A stretch of DNA of 64,000 nt. It comes from Albimonas donghaensis (GTDB taxonomy: Bacteria; Pseudomonadota; Alphaproteobacteria; Rhodobacterales; Rhodobacteraceae). The translations under genes were made by a program, and so were the position numbers. Numbering within the stretch: position 1 is the first letter of the stretch; each line of letters opens with the position of its first letter. Shown here piece after piece: positions 1-9,836 of the stretch. The notes under the pieces are model-generated. The model saw only the letters and a list, made by a program, of their open reading frames with translations. It did not search any database and was not told the DNA's origin. The stretch lies in contig NZ_FNMZ01000002.1 of the NCBI RefSeq assembly GCF_900106695.1, positions 124,001 to 188,000 on the forward strand. The letters run 5' to 3'.

Positions 1-660
1 GTTGATGACCAGCAGGAAGAACGAGGTCGGGGCCAGCAGCGGGAACACCACCGTCCAGAACCGGCGGGCGGGGGAGCGGCAGTCGATCGCCGCCGCCTCG
101 CGCAGGGAATTGGGGATGCCCTGGAGGCCGGACAGGAAGAAGATGAAGTTCACCGGGATCTGCTTCCACGCGGCCACGGTGATCATCGCCACGGCGGTGT
201 CGAAATAGCTGACGCCCACCTGCATCTCCCAGCCCAGCCAGCGCGCGAAGTCCGACAGCGGGCCGATATGCTGGTCGAACATCATCACGCCGATCAGCCC
301 GGCGACGGGGGGCGCGATGGCGTAGACCCACATCAGCGCGGTCTTGTAGGGGCTCTTGCCGCGCAGCACCGCGTCGGCCGAGACCGCCAGCGCCAGCGCG
401 ATGCCCAGCGAGATCACGCAGATCGACACCGTGAACACCGCGGTGAACTGCGCCGAGCGCCCGTAATCCGCGGCCGAGGTGGAATCCACGTAGTTGTCGA
501 AGCCCACGAAGGTGGCGTTCCCGAAGAACGGGTCCTCCAGGTAGAAGGAGGACCGCAGCGCCTCTCCCGCCGGCCACAGGAAGAACAGCGCCACGATGAT
601 CAGCTGCGGCGCCAGCAGCAGGTAAGGCGTCCAGGAGGGGCCGAACTGCACCTTCTTCAT
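1..660 (-). CDS. ugpA: Glycerol-3-phosphate ABC transporter permease UgpA (3' end cut by window)
   Basis: Inner-membrane permease of a binding-protein-dependent ABC importer, expected to import sn-glycerol-3-phosphate or its diesters. The visible 220 codons begin MKKVQFGPSWTPYLLLAPQL and follow the E. coli UgpA pattern closely as I remember it: an N-terminal membrane helix with WPAGEAL, then further helices, and the EAA-type cytoplasmic loop (LREAAAIDC, near residue 192) that contacts the ATPase. The reading frame is open to the window edge, so the C-terminus and any ugpE/ugpC lie to the left. The ATG at 660 follows GGAG at about 7 bases. It lies 210 bases downstream of ugpB on the same strand, separated by two hairpins. 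Confidence 0.9.
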   Translation of the reverse strand, partial: MKKVQFGPSWTPYLLLAPQLIIVALFFLWPAGEALRSSFYLEDPFFGNATFVGFDNYVDSTSAADYGRSAQFTAVFTVSICVISLGIALALAVSADAVLRGKSPYKTALMWVYAIAPPVAGLIGVMMFDQHIGPLSDFARWLGWEMQVGVSYFDTAVAMITVAAWKQIPVNFIFFLSGLQGIPNSLREAAAIDCRSPARRFWTVVFPLLAPTSFFLLVIN

Positions 661-790
661 CTGGGGGCTCCGGTCGGGTGTGGGGGAGGAAAGGGAACGG
701 GCGCCGCCCCGGCCCGACTGGGGCGGGTGGGGGCGGAGCCCTGAGCGCCAGGGACGCGACGCGGCGCTCGGTTCGGATACGCGGGAAGGT

Positions 791-860
791 CGGGGGCCCG
801 CGCGACGGCGCGGGCCGGAACGAAGACGGCCGGGAGGCGCGCAACGGCGCCCCCCGGCCG
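791..860 (-). promoter_or_regulatory. Two tandem hairpins in the ugpB-ugpA gap
   Basis: Two strong inverted repeats sit just after ugpB. One has arms 827-840 and 847-860 (one mismatch, 6-base loop). The other is a perfect 9-bp stem at 795-803 and 808-816 with a 4-base loop. Neither is followed by a clear U-run on the minus strand. By analogy with other ABC operons they may protect the binding-protein mRNA or partly terminate, so that UgpB is made in excess over the permease. The structure is seen directly; the role is inferred. Confidence 0.6.
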
Positions 861-870
861 CGAGGCGGGA

Positions 871-2181
871 TCAGCCCGAGGTCTTGGCGAAACGCTCCAG
901 AAGGCGGTCGCCCTCTTCGTCGATGGTCTTGAGCGCCTCGTCGACGGTGGTCTCGCCGGCGAAGACCTTGCCGAACTCGCGGTTCATGACGTCGCGGATC
1001 TGGACGTAGAAGCCCATCCGGTAGCCCTTGGTCCACTCGCCGCCCGGCAGGGACAGCTGCAGGATGCCGGTCTCGGCCGAGGGGGCCTCGTCGTAGTAGC
1101 CCTCGGACTTGGCCAGCTCATAGGCCGCGGTGGTGATCGGAACGTAGCCGGTTTCCTCGTGCCAGTAGAACTGGATCTCCGGCGAGGTCAGATACTCGAA
1201 GAACGCGGCCGAGGCCTGGTTCTCTTCGGCCGGGTGACCGGCCAGGGCGAACAGCGCCGCGCCGCCGATGAAGGTGGTCCCGCCGGCGCCCTCGACGTCG
1301 CCCCAATAGGGCAGGTAGGTGGCCTGGAACGGGGCCTTCATCGACTGGCTCAGCCCGCCGAAGGAGCCCGAGGAGCCCAGCCACATGGCGACGTCGCCAT
1401 TCTCGAACGGGGCCTGGTTGTCGGACCAGCCGGCGCCGTAATAGGCGTAGAGCCCCTCGTCCTTCCACGCCTTCAGCTTCTCGAAGTGGCGCTTCAGCTC
1501 GGGGGTCTGGGACAGCAGCAGCTTGGTGCCCTCGGCGCCGTCATAGCCGTTGTTGTTGGTGGCGAACTGGAGATTGTGGCGGGAGAAGAAGTTCTCCACG
1601 AAGATCCAGGGCGTGTGGCTCTGGGCCAGCGGCACATAGCCGGCGTCCTTGAGCTTGGGCGCGATCTCCTCGAACTCCTCCCAGGTCTTGGGGGGCTGGA
1701 CGCCGGCCTTCTCGAGCGCTTCGGTGTTGTAGTACATCACCGGGGTCGAGGAGTTGAACGGCATGCCGACCATCTTGCCGGCGGAGTCGGCGTAGAAGTA
1801 GCGCACGCCCTCGATGTAGTCGTTGGCGTCGAAGGCGACGCCGTTGTTCTTCAGCAAATCCTCGGCCGGCAGCACCGCGCCCTGGGCGCCGATGATGGTG
1901 GCCGAACCCGCGTCGAACACCTGCACGATGTTGGGCTGCTCGCCGGCCCGGAACGCGGCGATGGTCGCGGTCAGGGTCTCTTCGTAGTTACCCTTGAAGA
2001 TCGGCGTGATCTTGTAATCGGACTGGCTGGCGTTGAAGCGGGTCGCGATTTCGTTGACCACCTCGCCCAGACGGCCGCCCATGGCGTGCCACCAGGCGAT
2101 TTCGGTCTGGGCGTTGGCGGCGCCGGCCCCAAGGACGAAGGCCGGGGCGAGCGCGGCGGCGAGCAGCGTGCTGCGAAGCAT
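871..2181 (-). CDS. ugpB: Glycerol-3-phosphate-binding periplasmic protein UgpB
   Basis: Extracytoplasmic solute-binding protein (436 aa) that delivers glycerol-3-phosphate to the UgpAE permease. It begins MLRSTLLAAALAPAF with a signal peptide ending ANA near residue 24. The mature part follows E. coli UgpB throughout: a WWHAM opening, the KGNYEETL block, the FNSSTPVMYYN ligand-region block, a GGA block, and HEETGYVPITTAAY near the C-terminus. An upstream in-frame start exists at 2259, but 2181 fits the signal peptide and has GGAG six bases ahead. First gene of the operon; its promoter must lie in the 2182-2370 gap shared with the divergent GGDEF-EAL gene. Phosphate (Pho) control is common for ugp, but I found no convincing Pho box. 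Confidence 0.92.
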   Translation of the reverse strand: MLRSTLLAAALAPAFVLGAGAANAQTEIAWWHAMGGRLGEVVNEIATRFNASQSDYKITPIFKGNYEETLTATIAAFRAGEQPNIVQVFDAGSATIIGAQGAVLPAEDLLKNNGVAFDANDYIEGVRYFYADSAGKMVGMPFNSSTPVMYYNTEALEKAGVQPPKTWEEFEEIAPKLKDAGYVPLAQSHTPWIFVENFFSRHNLQFATNNNGYDGAEGTKLLLSQTPELKRHFEKLKAWKDEGLYAYYGAGWSDNQAPFENGDVAMWLGSSGSFGGLSQSMKAPFQATYLPYWGDVEGAGGTTFIGGAALFALAGHPAEENQASAAFFEYLTSPEIQFYWHEETGYVPITTAAYELAKSEGYYDEAPSAETGILQLSLPGGEWTKGYRMGFYVQIRDVMNREFGKVFAGETTVDEALKTIDEEGDRLLERFAKTSG

Positions 2182-2288
2182 GAAAATCTCCGTGAACGGG
2201 TGGAGGTGATGAGACCCGCTGCCTAGACCCGGCTCATGTCGTCCCGGTCTCGGTTTCATGTCGGTTCGACGACGTTTCGCCCGGGTTG

Positions 2289-2304
2289 CGCGCGGATCCG
2301 CGCG
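2289..2304. promoter_or_regulatory. Perfect 16-bp palindrome in the divergent ugpB / GGDEF-EAL promoter region
   Basis: CGCGCGGATCCGCGCG reads the same on both strands and lies 108 bases before ugpB and 67 bases before the divergent gene at 2371. It could be a protein-binding site, or a chance event in GC-rich DNA. No cognate regulator is obvious nearby. Confidence 0.3.
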
Positions 2305-2370
2305 TCAACGCTTCGTGAACCTCCGCGTCCTATTCCCGGTGACGTCCCAAGGGGCGTCGGAGGAAAGCGG

Positions 2371-4131
2371 ATGCGCCGCCTGCGCAGACTGATCGAAGGA
2401 GCGCAGAGCGCCGAGGGCGTTCTGGCCATGCTCGCGCTCGGCTGCTGGGTCTGGTTCCATGAGATCGACGCGTTCGAATGGGCCTATCGCTACTCCCAGG
2501 CCCATGAGGGGATGGAGCTCGACGAGCTTGTGAACGGGCTGTTCGTCGCCGGCATCTTCTCCATCGGTCTGCTGGTGCTGCGCGGGTTTCGCCTGCGACG
2601 GGCGAGCCGACGCGGCGACCTGGCGGAGCGGGAGGCCGCGTGGCTCGCGCGACATGATCCGCTGACCGGCCTGCCCAACCGCCGCAGCCTGGACGAACAC
2701 CTGGCCGCTCATGCCGAGGGCCGCCGCCGCGGGGCGCGGCCGGGCGGGGGGGCGCGCCGCGGCGCGGGCCGGCCCTGGACCCGGGGCGCGGCGGTGCTGT
2801 GCCTCGACCTCGACGGCTTCAAGCAGGTCAACACGCTGCTCGGCCATGACGGCGGCGACCGGCTGCTGGAGGTCGTCGCCGACCGCCTGCGCCATGTGGC
2901 GGGGGATTCGCTCGCGGTGCGGGTGGGGGGCGACGAATTCGTGGTGGCGGCGGATCGGGGGCTGGAACCCGACCCGATGGCGCTGGCCCGGCGCATCGTC
3001 GCCGCGCTGGCCGAGCCGGTGGAGATGCCGGGCGGCCTGACCGCGCGCGTCGGGACCTGCGTCGGCGTGGCCCTGACGCCGGAGGACGCGGCCAGCCAGG
3101 AGGAGGCGCTGCGGCTGGCGGACTCGGCGCTGTACGAGGCCAAGCGCCTGGGCCGCGACAAGGTCGTGCGCTTCGACCCCAGGATGGCGGAGGCGCTGGA
3201 CCTGCGCCTGCGCCGGGAACAGGCCCTGCGCCGGGCCCTGGACCGGGACGAGATCACGCCGCATTACCAGCCGCTCGCCGACCTCGCGAGCGGCGAGCTG
3301 GAGGGATTCGAGGCGCTGGCCCGCTGGACCGGCGAGGACGGGCCGGTCCCGCCCGACGAATTCCTGCCGCTGGCCGAGGAGATGGGCCTTCTGCCCGAGC
3401 TTTCGGACCGCCTGCTCACCCGCGCCTGCGCCGACGCGCGGCATTGGCCGAAGCCGCTTCGCCTGGCCTTCAACATCTCGCCCGCGCAGCTTGGCGACCG
3501 GATGCTGGCGCAGCGCATGTTGTGGATCCTCGACGCCGCCGATTTTCCCCCCGGCCGCCTGCAGGTGGAGGTCCCGGAGGCCGCCGCCCTGCGCGATGCG
3601 GGGACCGAGGGCGGGCTGATCGACCAGTTGCAGGCGGCCGGCGCGCGGGTGGCGCTGGACGATTTCGGGGCCGGCTACACCAGCCTCGGGCAGCTGGCGC
3701 GGCTGAAGTTCAACGCCATCAAGATCGACCGCGGTTTCCTGGAGGCGGCGCAGGGCGACATCGACCGGGCGGAGGCGATCCGCGCCATCGTGGCGCTCGG
3801 CCGGGGCCTTGGGGTGACCACCACCGCGAAGGGGATCGAGACGGCGGAGCAACGCGCCCGCCTGAAGGCGCTGGGCTGCGATCTCGGCCAGGGCCACCTG
3901 TTCAGCCCGGCCCTGCCGCCGGAGGCCGCCGCGGCGCTGGCCCGGGGCCAGGCGCCGCCGCCCGCGAGCCCCGCCGACGCAGCGAACGTCGAGGGGGCTG
4001 ACGTCGAGGGAGGTCGCGTCGACGAAGCCCGCGTCGAGGGGCCCCCGGCCGAGAAGGCTCGGGTCGAGAAGGCTCCCGTCGACGCGGCCCCCATCGACAA
4101 GACCGCGTCCGGCGCCCGCCGCAACGGCTGA
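2371..4131 (+). CDS. Membrane GGDEF-EAL protein with intact GGDEF and substituted EAL active site
   Basis: Predicted cyclic-di-GMP protein of 586 aa. Two membrane segments lie at about 16-30 and 54-71. The GGDEF domain runs from DPLTGLPNR (96-104) through GGDEF (186-190); it carries an Arg/Gly-rich insert at about 115-139 and lacks the usual RxxD inhibitory site. The EAL domain follows with FEALARW, FNISPAQL, VEVPE, DDFGAGY and KIDRGF. However, the AEGVET block reads AKGIET, so the metal-binding/catalytic Glu is Lys487. Diguanylate cyclase activity is therefore plausible and phosphodiesterase activity unlikely. The C-terminal ~50 residues are a degenerate VE/VD-rich repeat. The start at 2371 is preferred over 2236 because GGAGGAAAG lies directly ahead. 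It is transcribed divergently from ugpB. Confidence 0.9.
   Translation: MRRLRRLIEGAQSAEGVLAMLALGCWVWFHEIDAFEWAYRYSQAHEGMELDELVNGLFVAGIFSIGLLVLRGFRLRRASRRGDLAEREAAWLARHDPLTGLPNRRSLDEHLAAHAEGRRRGARPGGGARRGAGRPWTRGAAVLCLDLDGFKQVNTLLGHDGGDRLLEVVADRLRHVAGDSLAVRVGGDEFVVAADRGLEPDPMALARRIVAALAEPVEMPGGLTARVGTCVGVALTPEDAASQEEALRLADSALYEAKRLGRDKVVRFDPRMAEALDLRLRREQALRRALDRDEITPHYQPLADLASGELEGFEALARWTGEDGPVPPDEFLPLAEEMGLLPELSDRLLTRACADARHWPKPLRLAFNISPAQLGDRMLAQRMLWILDAADFPPGRLQVEVPEAAALRDAGTEGGLIDQLQAAGARVALDDFGAGYTSLGQLARLKFNAIKIDRGFLEAAQGDIDRAEAIRAIVALGRGLGVTTTAKGIETAEQRARLKALGCDLGQGHLFSPALPPEAAAALARGQAPPPASPADAANVEGADVEGGRVDEARVEGPPAEKARVEKAPVDAAPIDKTASGARRNG
3978..4116 (+). repeat. Degenerate short tandem repeat encoding a VE/VD-rich tail
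   Basis: The unit GTCGA (Val-Glu or Val-Asp) recurs about every 15 to 30 bases across the last part of the GGDEF-EAL gene and encodes a low-complexity acidic/basic tail (for example VEGADVEG, ARVEG, ARVEKAPVD). It lies outside the EAL fold and looks like an expansion added to the end of the domain. Confidence 0.6.
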
Positions 4132-4776
4132 CCTGCCGCGCCCCCCCGGCGCGGGGTCCGGCGGCCGCGCCATGGCGCGCCCGGTCCAGACGCCCTTTCC
4201 GCCCGACAGGCCCCCTCCTTTCGTCCCTCTTCGTCCAGTCCCGTCGCCCTGCCCCCGCTCCCCTGGGTCCGGCCTCGTCAGACCGACCCTCGGCAAGCAA
4301 GCGACGTCGCCGCCCCGCTCGCATCCTCCGCCTGTGCGCGAAGGTCGGTCTTGCGCGGCGCGGCCCTTTCGACGGGTCCACGCAGCGTCGCGGGCATGGC
4401 TGCGGGGCGGGGCTTGGCGGTTGACGCGACGCATGACCCGGGGCGGACTGGGCGCCGGTCCGCTTCCCCCTCGCGACGCCGGGCGCCCCTGCGCGACTTC
4501 GGCGCCCAGAGCGCGGAGGGACGCCCGCGCCCCCAACCGCATCGCGCTCCCGCCGCAGGGCCAGCCGCCTGCGCCCTCCTCAACGCATGGCGCGCCCGGC
4601 GCCCCCCCGCCCCGGCGCCATCCGCGCACCGCCGCAACGCCGCGCGGGCGCGCCGGGGCCACCGGCGCGCGGGTGGTCGCGCGGCCCGCGCGGACCGAAG
4701 GCGCCTCCGCCCGGACATGCGAACGCCGCGCCGGAGGGCTCCGGCGCGGCGTGGGTTTCGCGATGATGCGCGCCGA
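4132..4776. other. Intergenic region without a supported gene
   Basis: About 645 bases between the GGDEF-EAL gene and the convergent nitronate-monooxygenase-family gene. Open frames exist on both strands, but their translations are Arg/Pro/Ala-rich and typical of GC-rich noise. The plus strand is notably C-rich. The only structure I can support is the inverted repeat at 4723-4752. Confidence 0.6.
4723..4752 (-). terminator. Hairpin after the nitronate-monooxygenase-family gene
   Basis: Perfect 14-bp inverted repeat: ACGCCGCGCCGGAG at 4723-4736 and its complement at 4739-4752. It begins 24 bases past the stop of the minus-strand gene at 4777. The following bases are only weakly U-rich, so it may be a Rho-assisted or imperfect intrinsic terminator. 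Confidence 0.6.
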
Positions 4777-6657
<1,881 letters not shown>

Positions 6658-6658
<1 letters not shown>

Positions 6659-7830
6659 CACAGCGCCTCGATGATGGTGACGTTGGCGAGCCCGCCGCCC
6701 TCGCACATGGTCTGCAGGCCGTATTTCTTGCCCCGCGCCTTCAGCGCATGGACCAGGGTGGCCATCAGCTTGGTGCCCGAGGCGCCCAGCGGGTGGCCCA
6801 GCGCGATGGCGCCGCCGTTGACGTTGATCTTCTCGGGATCGGCGCCGAGATGCTTCAGCCAGGCCATCGGCACCGGCGCGAAGGCCTCGTTGACCTCGTA
6901 AAGGTCGATGTCGTCGATCTTCATGCCGGCCCGCTTCAGCGCCTTCTCGGTGGCGAAGAGCGGCTCTTCGAGCATGATCACCGGATCGCCGCCGGTCACC
7001 GACATGTGGTGAATGCGGGCGATGGGCGTCAGGCCGTATTTCTTCACGGCGGCCTCGGAGGCGACCAGCACGGCCGACGAGCCGTCGCAGATCTGGGAGG
7101 CGTTGCCGGCGGTGATCACGCCGCCCTCCTGCAGGGTCTTGAGGCCGGCGAGGCCTTCCATCGAGGCCTCGGCCCGGATGCCTTCGTCGCGGGTGTGCAT
7201 CATGGTCCCGCCGTCGCCGTCGGGGACCTCGATCGGCACGATCTCCTGGTCGAAGGCGCCGGCGTCGGCGGCCGCGGCGGCGCGCTTGTGCGAGCGCAGC
7301 GAATATTCGTCCAGCATCTCGCGGGAGAAGCCGTGCTTCTGCGCGATCATCTCGGCCCCGGCGAACTGGGTGAAGGCGATGCCGGGGAACTTCTCGTCAA
7401 GCCCCGGGGACTTGGCCGAGTTGGGCTGAAATTCGGGGGTGAACGAGCCGGTGGAGCCCATCGGCACGCGGGTCATCGATTCGACGCCGGCCGCGATCAC
7501 CACATCCTGGGTGCCCGACATCACCGCCTGGGCGGCGAACTGGATCGACTGCTGGGACGAGCCGCACTGGCGGTCGATGCTGACCGCGGGGACATGCTGG
7601 GGCAGGCGCGAGGCGAGCACGGCGTTGCGGCCGACATGGAGCCCCTGCTCCTTGGTCTGGCCGACGCAGCCCATGATCACGTCCTCGATGGCGTTCGGGT
7701 CGACGCCCGAGCGGTCGAGGATGGCGTTCAGCGAGGCGGCGGCGAGGTCGACGGGGTGCCAGCCGGCGACCTTGCCGCCCCGGCGCCCGCCGGCGGTGCG
7801 CACGGCGGCGCAGATATAGGCTTCGGGCAT
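6658..7830 (-). CDS. Acetyl-CoA acyltransferase (thiolase)
   Basis: Degradative-type thiolase (390 aa) that cleaves 3-ketoacyl-CoA with CoA. The nucleophilic Cys is residue 89 in DRQCGSSQ. The GGAIALGHPLGASG block supplies the His, and the second Cys lies in the MCEGGGLANV end block. Length and motifs are normal for the family. GGGAGGATT precedes the ATG. It forms a translationally coupled pair with the downstream HSD10-like dehydrogenase, which would perform the preceding step of the cycle. The gap to the enoyl-CoA hydratase upstream contains a strong hairpin. Confidence 0.93.
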
Positions 7831-7854
7831 TTCAAATCCTCCCAGGGTTCGCGT

Positions 7855-7878
7855 CCCGGCGGCGTTCGCGCCGCCGGG
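7855..7878 (-). terminator. Hairpin between enoyl-CoA hydratase and thiolase genes
   Basis: Perfect 10-bp stem (CCCGGCGGCG at 7855-7864, complement at 7869-7878) with a 4-base loop, in the 63-base gap between the hydratase stop and the thiolase start. No U-run follows, so it may be an attenuator or an mRNA stability element rather than a full terminator. Confidence 0.5.
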
Positions 7879-7893
7879 TTGGGGTCAGGCGTG

Positions 7894-8670
7894 TCAGCCG
7901 CCGAACTTGGCGGGGCGCTTTTCGCGGAAGGCGGTCACGCCCTCCTTGAAGTCGGGGGAAAGGCCGGCCTCGCGCTGGTAGGCGCGTTCGGTGGCCAGCG
8001 CCTCCTTGAACTCGGCTTCGGCGGCGATCCAGCCGGCGCGGCGGATGAGACCGAGGCTCGACGGCCCCTTGGCCAGACGCTGGGCCAGCGCCATGGCCTC
8101 TTCCTCGACCTTCGCGTCGGGGACGACCCGGTTGATGAGACCCCATTCCAGCGCCTTTTCGGCGGGGATCTTCTCGGCCAGCATCATCATTTCCATGGCC
8201 CGCGGGCGCCCGATGGCGCGGGTCAGCAGCCAGGTGGCGCCGCCGTCGGGCACGAGGCCGATGCGGGCGAAGGCTTCGAGGAAATAGGAGGTGTCGCCCG
8301 CCACGATCAGGTCGGCGCAGAGCGCGAGCGACGCGCCCACGCCCGCCGCCGGCCCGCGCACCGCGGAGACCAGCGGGATCGGCAGGTTGCGCACCGTCAT
8401 CATCAGCGGGTTGTAGTGGCCTTCCAGCGAGGCGCCGACATCCAGGTTGGGATCGTCGAAGTCCCGCCCGCCCGACAGGTTGGCGCCCGAGCAGAAGCCG
8501 CGCTCGCCGCCCGCCAGCATCACCGCCCGGCAGGACTTCGACGCCTCTTCCAGCGCCTCGCGGATGGCGTCGCCCATGTCGGTGGTCACGGAATTCAGGG
8601 TCGACGGGTCGTTGAGGCGGACGATCATCACGTCGCCGTCGCGTTCGACCAGGATCTTGGGGTTGCTCAT
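7894..8670 (-). CDS. Enoyl-CoA hydratase/isomerase family protein
   Basis: Crotonase-fold enzyme (258 aa) predicted to hydrate 2-enoyl-CoA. Seen: the first oxyanion-hole loop (AGGERGFCSGANL), the second GPAAGVGASLALCADLIVA, and the TSYFLEAFARIGLVPDGGATWLL segment. The C-terminus is the typical REKRPAKFGG. GGAGATCC precedes the ATG at 8670. A perfect CTTAAT...ATTAAG palindrome ends 20 bases upstream of the start, which suggests direct repression of this gene by a local regulator. It is followed by the thiolase and HSD10-like genes, so one transcript could cover hydration, oxidation and thiolysis. Confidence 0.9.
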   Translation of the reverse strand: MSNPKILVERDGDVMIVRLNDPSTLNSVTTDMGDAIREALEEASKSCRAVMLAGGERGFCSGANLSGGRDFDDPNLDVGASLEGHYNPLMMTVRNLPIPLVSAVRGPAAGVGASLALCADLIVAGDTSYFLEAFARIGLVPDGGATWLLTRAIGRPRAMEMMMLAEKIPAEKALEWGLINRVVPDAKVEEEAMALAQRLAKGPSSLGLIRRAGWIAAEAEFKEALATERAYQREAGLSPDFKEGVTAFREKRPAKFGG

Positions 8671-8690
8671 GCGAGGATCTCCGTCGCGGT

Positions 8691-8708
8691 CTTAATTACA
8701 TGATTAAG
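8691..8708. promoter_or_regulatory. Palindromic operator upstream of the enoyl-CoA hydratase gene
   Basis: CTTAATTACATGATTAAG is an inverted repeat with CTTAAT arms and a 6-base centre, placed 20 bases before the hydratase start. A closely similar palindrome (TTAATTACGCGATTAA) lies upstream of the acyl-CoA dehydrogenase, and related half sites lie near the first TetR gene. I infer a TetR-type operator shared by the cluster. Its last base is also the first base of the adjoining terminator hairpin. Confidence 0.75.
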
Positions 8709-8734
8709 GGAGGCCGTGCAACGGCCTCCCTTTT
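8708..8734 (-). terminator. Terminator hairpin abutting the operator
   Basis: GGGAGGCCGT (8708-8717) pairs with ACGGCCTCCC (8721-8730) around a 3-base loop. It lies 19 bases past the stop of the enoyl-CoA hydratase at 8750. On the minus strand the stem is followed by TTAATC, which belongs to the operator; on the plus strand it is followed by TTTT. It should end the upstream minus-strand transcript just before the next promoter. Confidence 0.7.
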
Positions 8735-8749
8735 CGTCGGAACCGAGGC

Positions 8750-9649
8750 TCAGCGGTACTCGCGCCGCTCCCACCACGGGAAATAGTCGGGCATGTCGGT
8801 GGACACCTTGTCCCGGAACTCCGCCGGCCGCTTGGCGAGGAACGAGGCCACGCCCTCGGCCACGTCGTCGGACAGCCCGAGCGAGGCGATGCCGCGGCTG
8901 TCGATCTTGTGGGCCTCCATCGGGTGATCGGCGCCCAGCATCTTCCACATCATCTGCCGGCTCAGCGCCACGGCCACGGGGGCGGTGTTGTCGGCGATCT
9001 CGCGCGCGAGCGCCTTGGCTGCCGGCAGCAGGTCCTCGGGTTCGTGGACCGAGCGCACGAGCCCGCCCTTCAGCGCCTCGTCGGCATCGAAGACCCGGCC
9101 GGTCATCGCCCATTCCAGCGCCTGCTGGATGCCCACCAGCCGCGGCAGGAACCACGACGAGCACGCCTCCGGCACGATCCCGCGACGCGGGAACACGAAG
9201 CCGTAGCGCGCGTTGGTGGAGGCGAGCCGCACGTCCATGCCGAGCTGCATGGTCACGCCCACGCCCACCGCCGCGCCGTTGCACGCGGAGATGATCGGCT
9301 TGAGGCATTCGAAGATGCGCAGGGACAGCCGGCCGCCGCCATCGCGCAGGCGGGTGTCGGAATAGTCGGTCAGCCCGTCGGCGCCTTCCTTCATGTAGTC
9401 GCCCGCGGTGAAGGGCTTGCCGCCCTCCTCGCGCGTCAGGTCGGCGCCCGCGCAGAAGCCGCGGCCCGAGCCGGTGACGATGATCGCGCGCACCGCGTCG
9501 TCGGCGTCGGCGGCGTCCAGCGCGGCGATGAAATCGAGCTGCATCTGGCGGGTGAAGGCGTTCAGCTTCTCGGGCCGGTTGAGGGTGAGGGTCAGCACCC
9601 CGTCCTCCAGCTCGGTGTAGAGATGCGTGTAGTCGGTGCGGATGCTCAT
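8750..9649 (-). CDS. Enoyl-CoA hydratase/isomerase family protein (second copy)
   Basis: Crotonase-family enzyme (299 aa), paralogous to but clearly different from its neighbour. The first oxyanion loop is SGRGFCAGADLTREEG, followed by an inserted stretch (FTAGDYMKEGADGLTDYSDT), then CNGAAVGVGVTMQLGMDVRLA and a SFFLPR-like SSWFLPRLVG segment. It ends WWERREYR. The extra loop between the two oxyanion blocks resembles bacterial enoyl-CoA hydratases of branched or aromatic acyl degradation, but the substrate cannot be assigned. The start at 9649 has GGAGGAAA nine bases upstream and is preferred over 9757. Upstream are two CTTAAC half sites (9761, 9811). Confidence 0.88.
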   Translation of the reverse strand: MSIRTDYTHLYTELEDGVLTLTLNRPEKLNAFTRQMQLDFIAALDAADADDAVRAIIVTGSGRGFCAGADLTREEGGKPFTAGDYMKEGADGLTDYSDTRLRDGGGRLSLRIFECLKPIISACNGAAVGVGVTMQLGMDVRLASTNARYGFVFPRRGIVPEACSSWFLPRLVGIQQALEWAMTGRVFDADEALKGGLVRSVHEPEDLLPAAKALAREIADNTAPVAVALSRQMMWKMLGADHPMEAHKIDSRGIASLGLSDDVAEGVASFLAKRPAEFRDKVSTDMPDYFPWWERREYR

Positions 9650-9758
9650 CAGGTCGTTTCCTCCAGGTTGTTTCGTTGGCGCGAACGGCATCGAGGCCGA
9701 GCGCATGAAATCGGGGCGGCGGCGCGAGCCGTATCGCGGCGCCTCGCCGGACCGCACC

Positions 9759-9816
9759 GTCTTAACACGGGCGCTGTGTCCGACAATCCGGGAAAGTAAG
9801 GATCGCGTATCTTAAC
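9759..9816. promoter_or_regulatory. Two CTTAAC half sites upstream of the second enoyl-CoA hydratase
   Basis: CTTAAC occurs at 9761-9766 and again at 9811-9816, and TAAG-N10-CTTA forms a short inverted repeat near the second (9797-9814). The first shares the GTCTTAA start of the operator at 8691. They are weaker than the two full palindromes and are offered as possible secondary sites of the same regulator. Confidence 0.4.
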
Positions 9817-9836
9817 CGCGTCATTCCCCCGCCAGC

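Noticed and set aside
2305-4662. A 785-aa minus-strand frame opposite the GGDEF-EAL gene
   Set aside because: Antisense shadow; the plus-strand product has clear domains.
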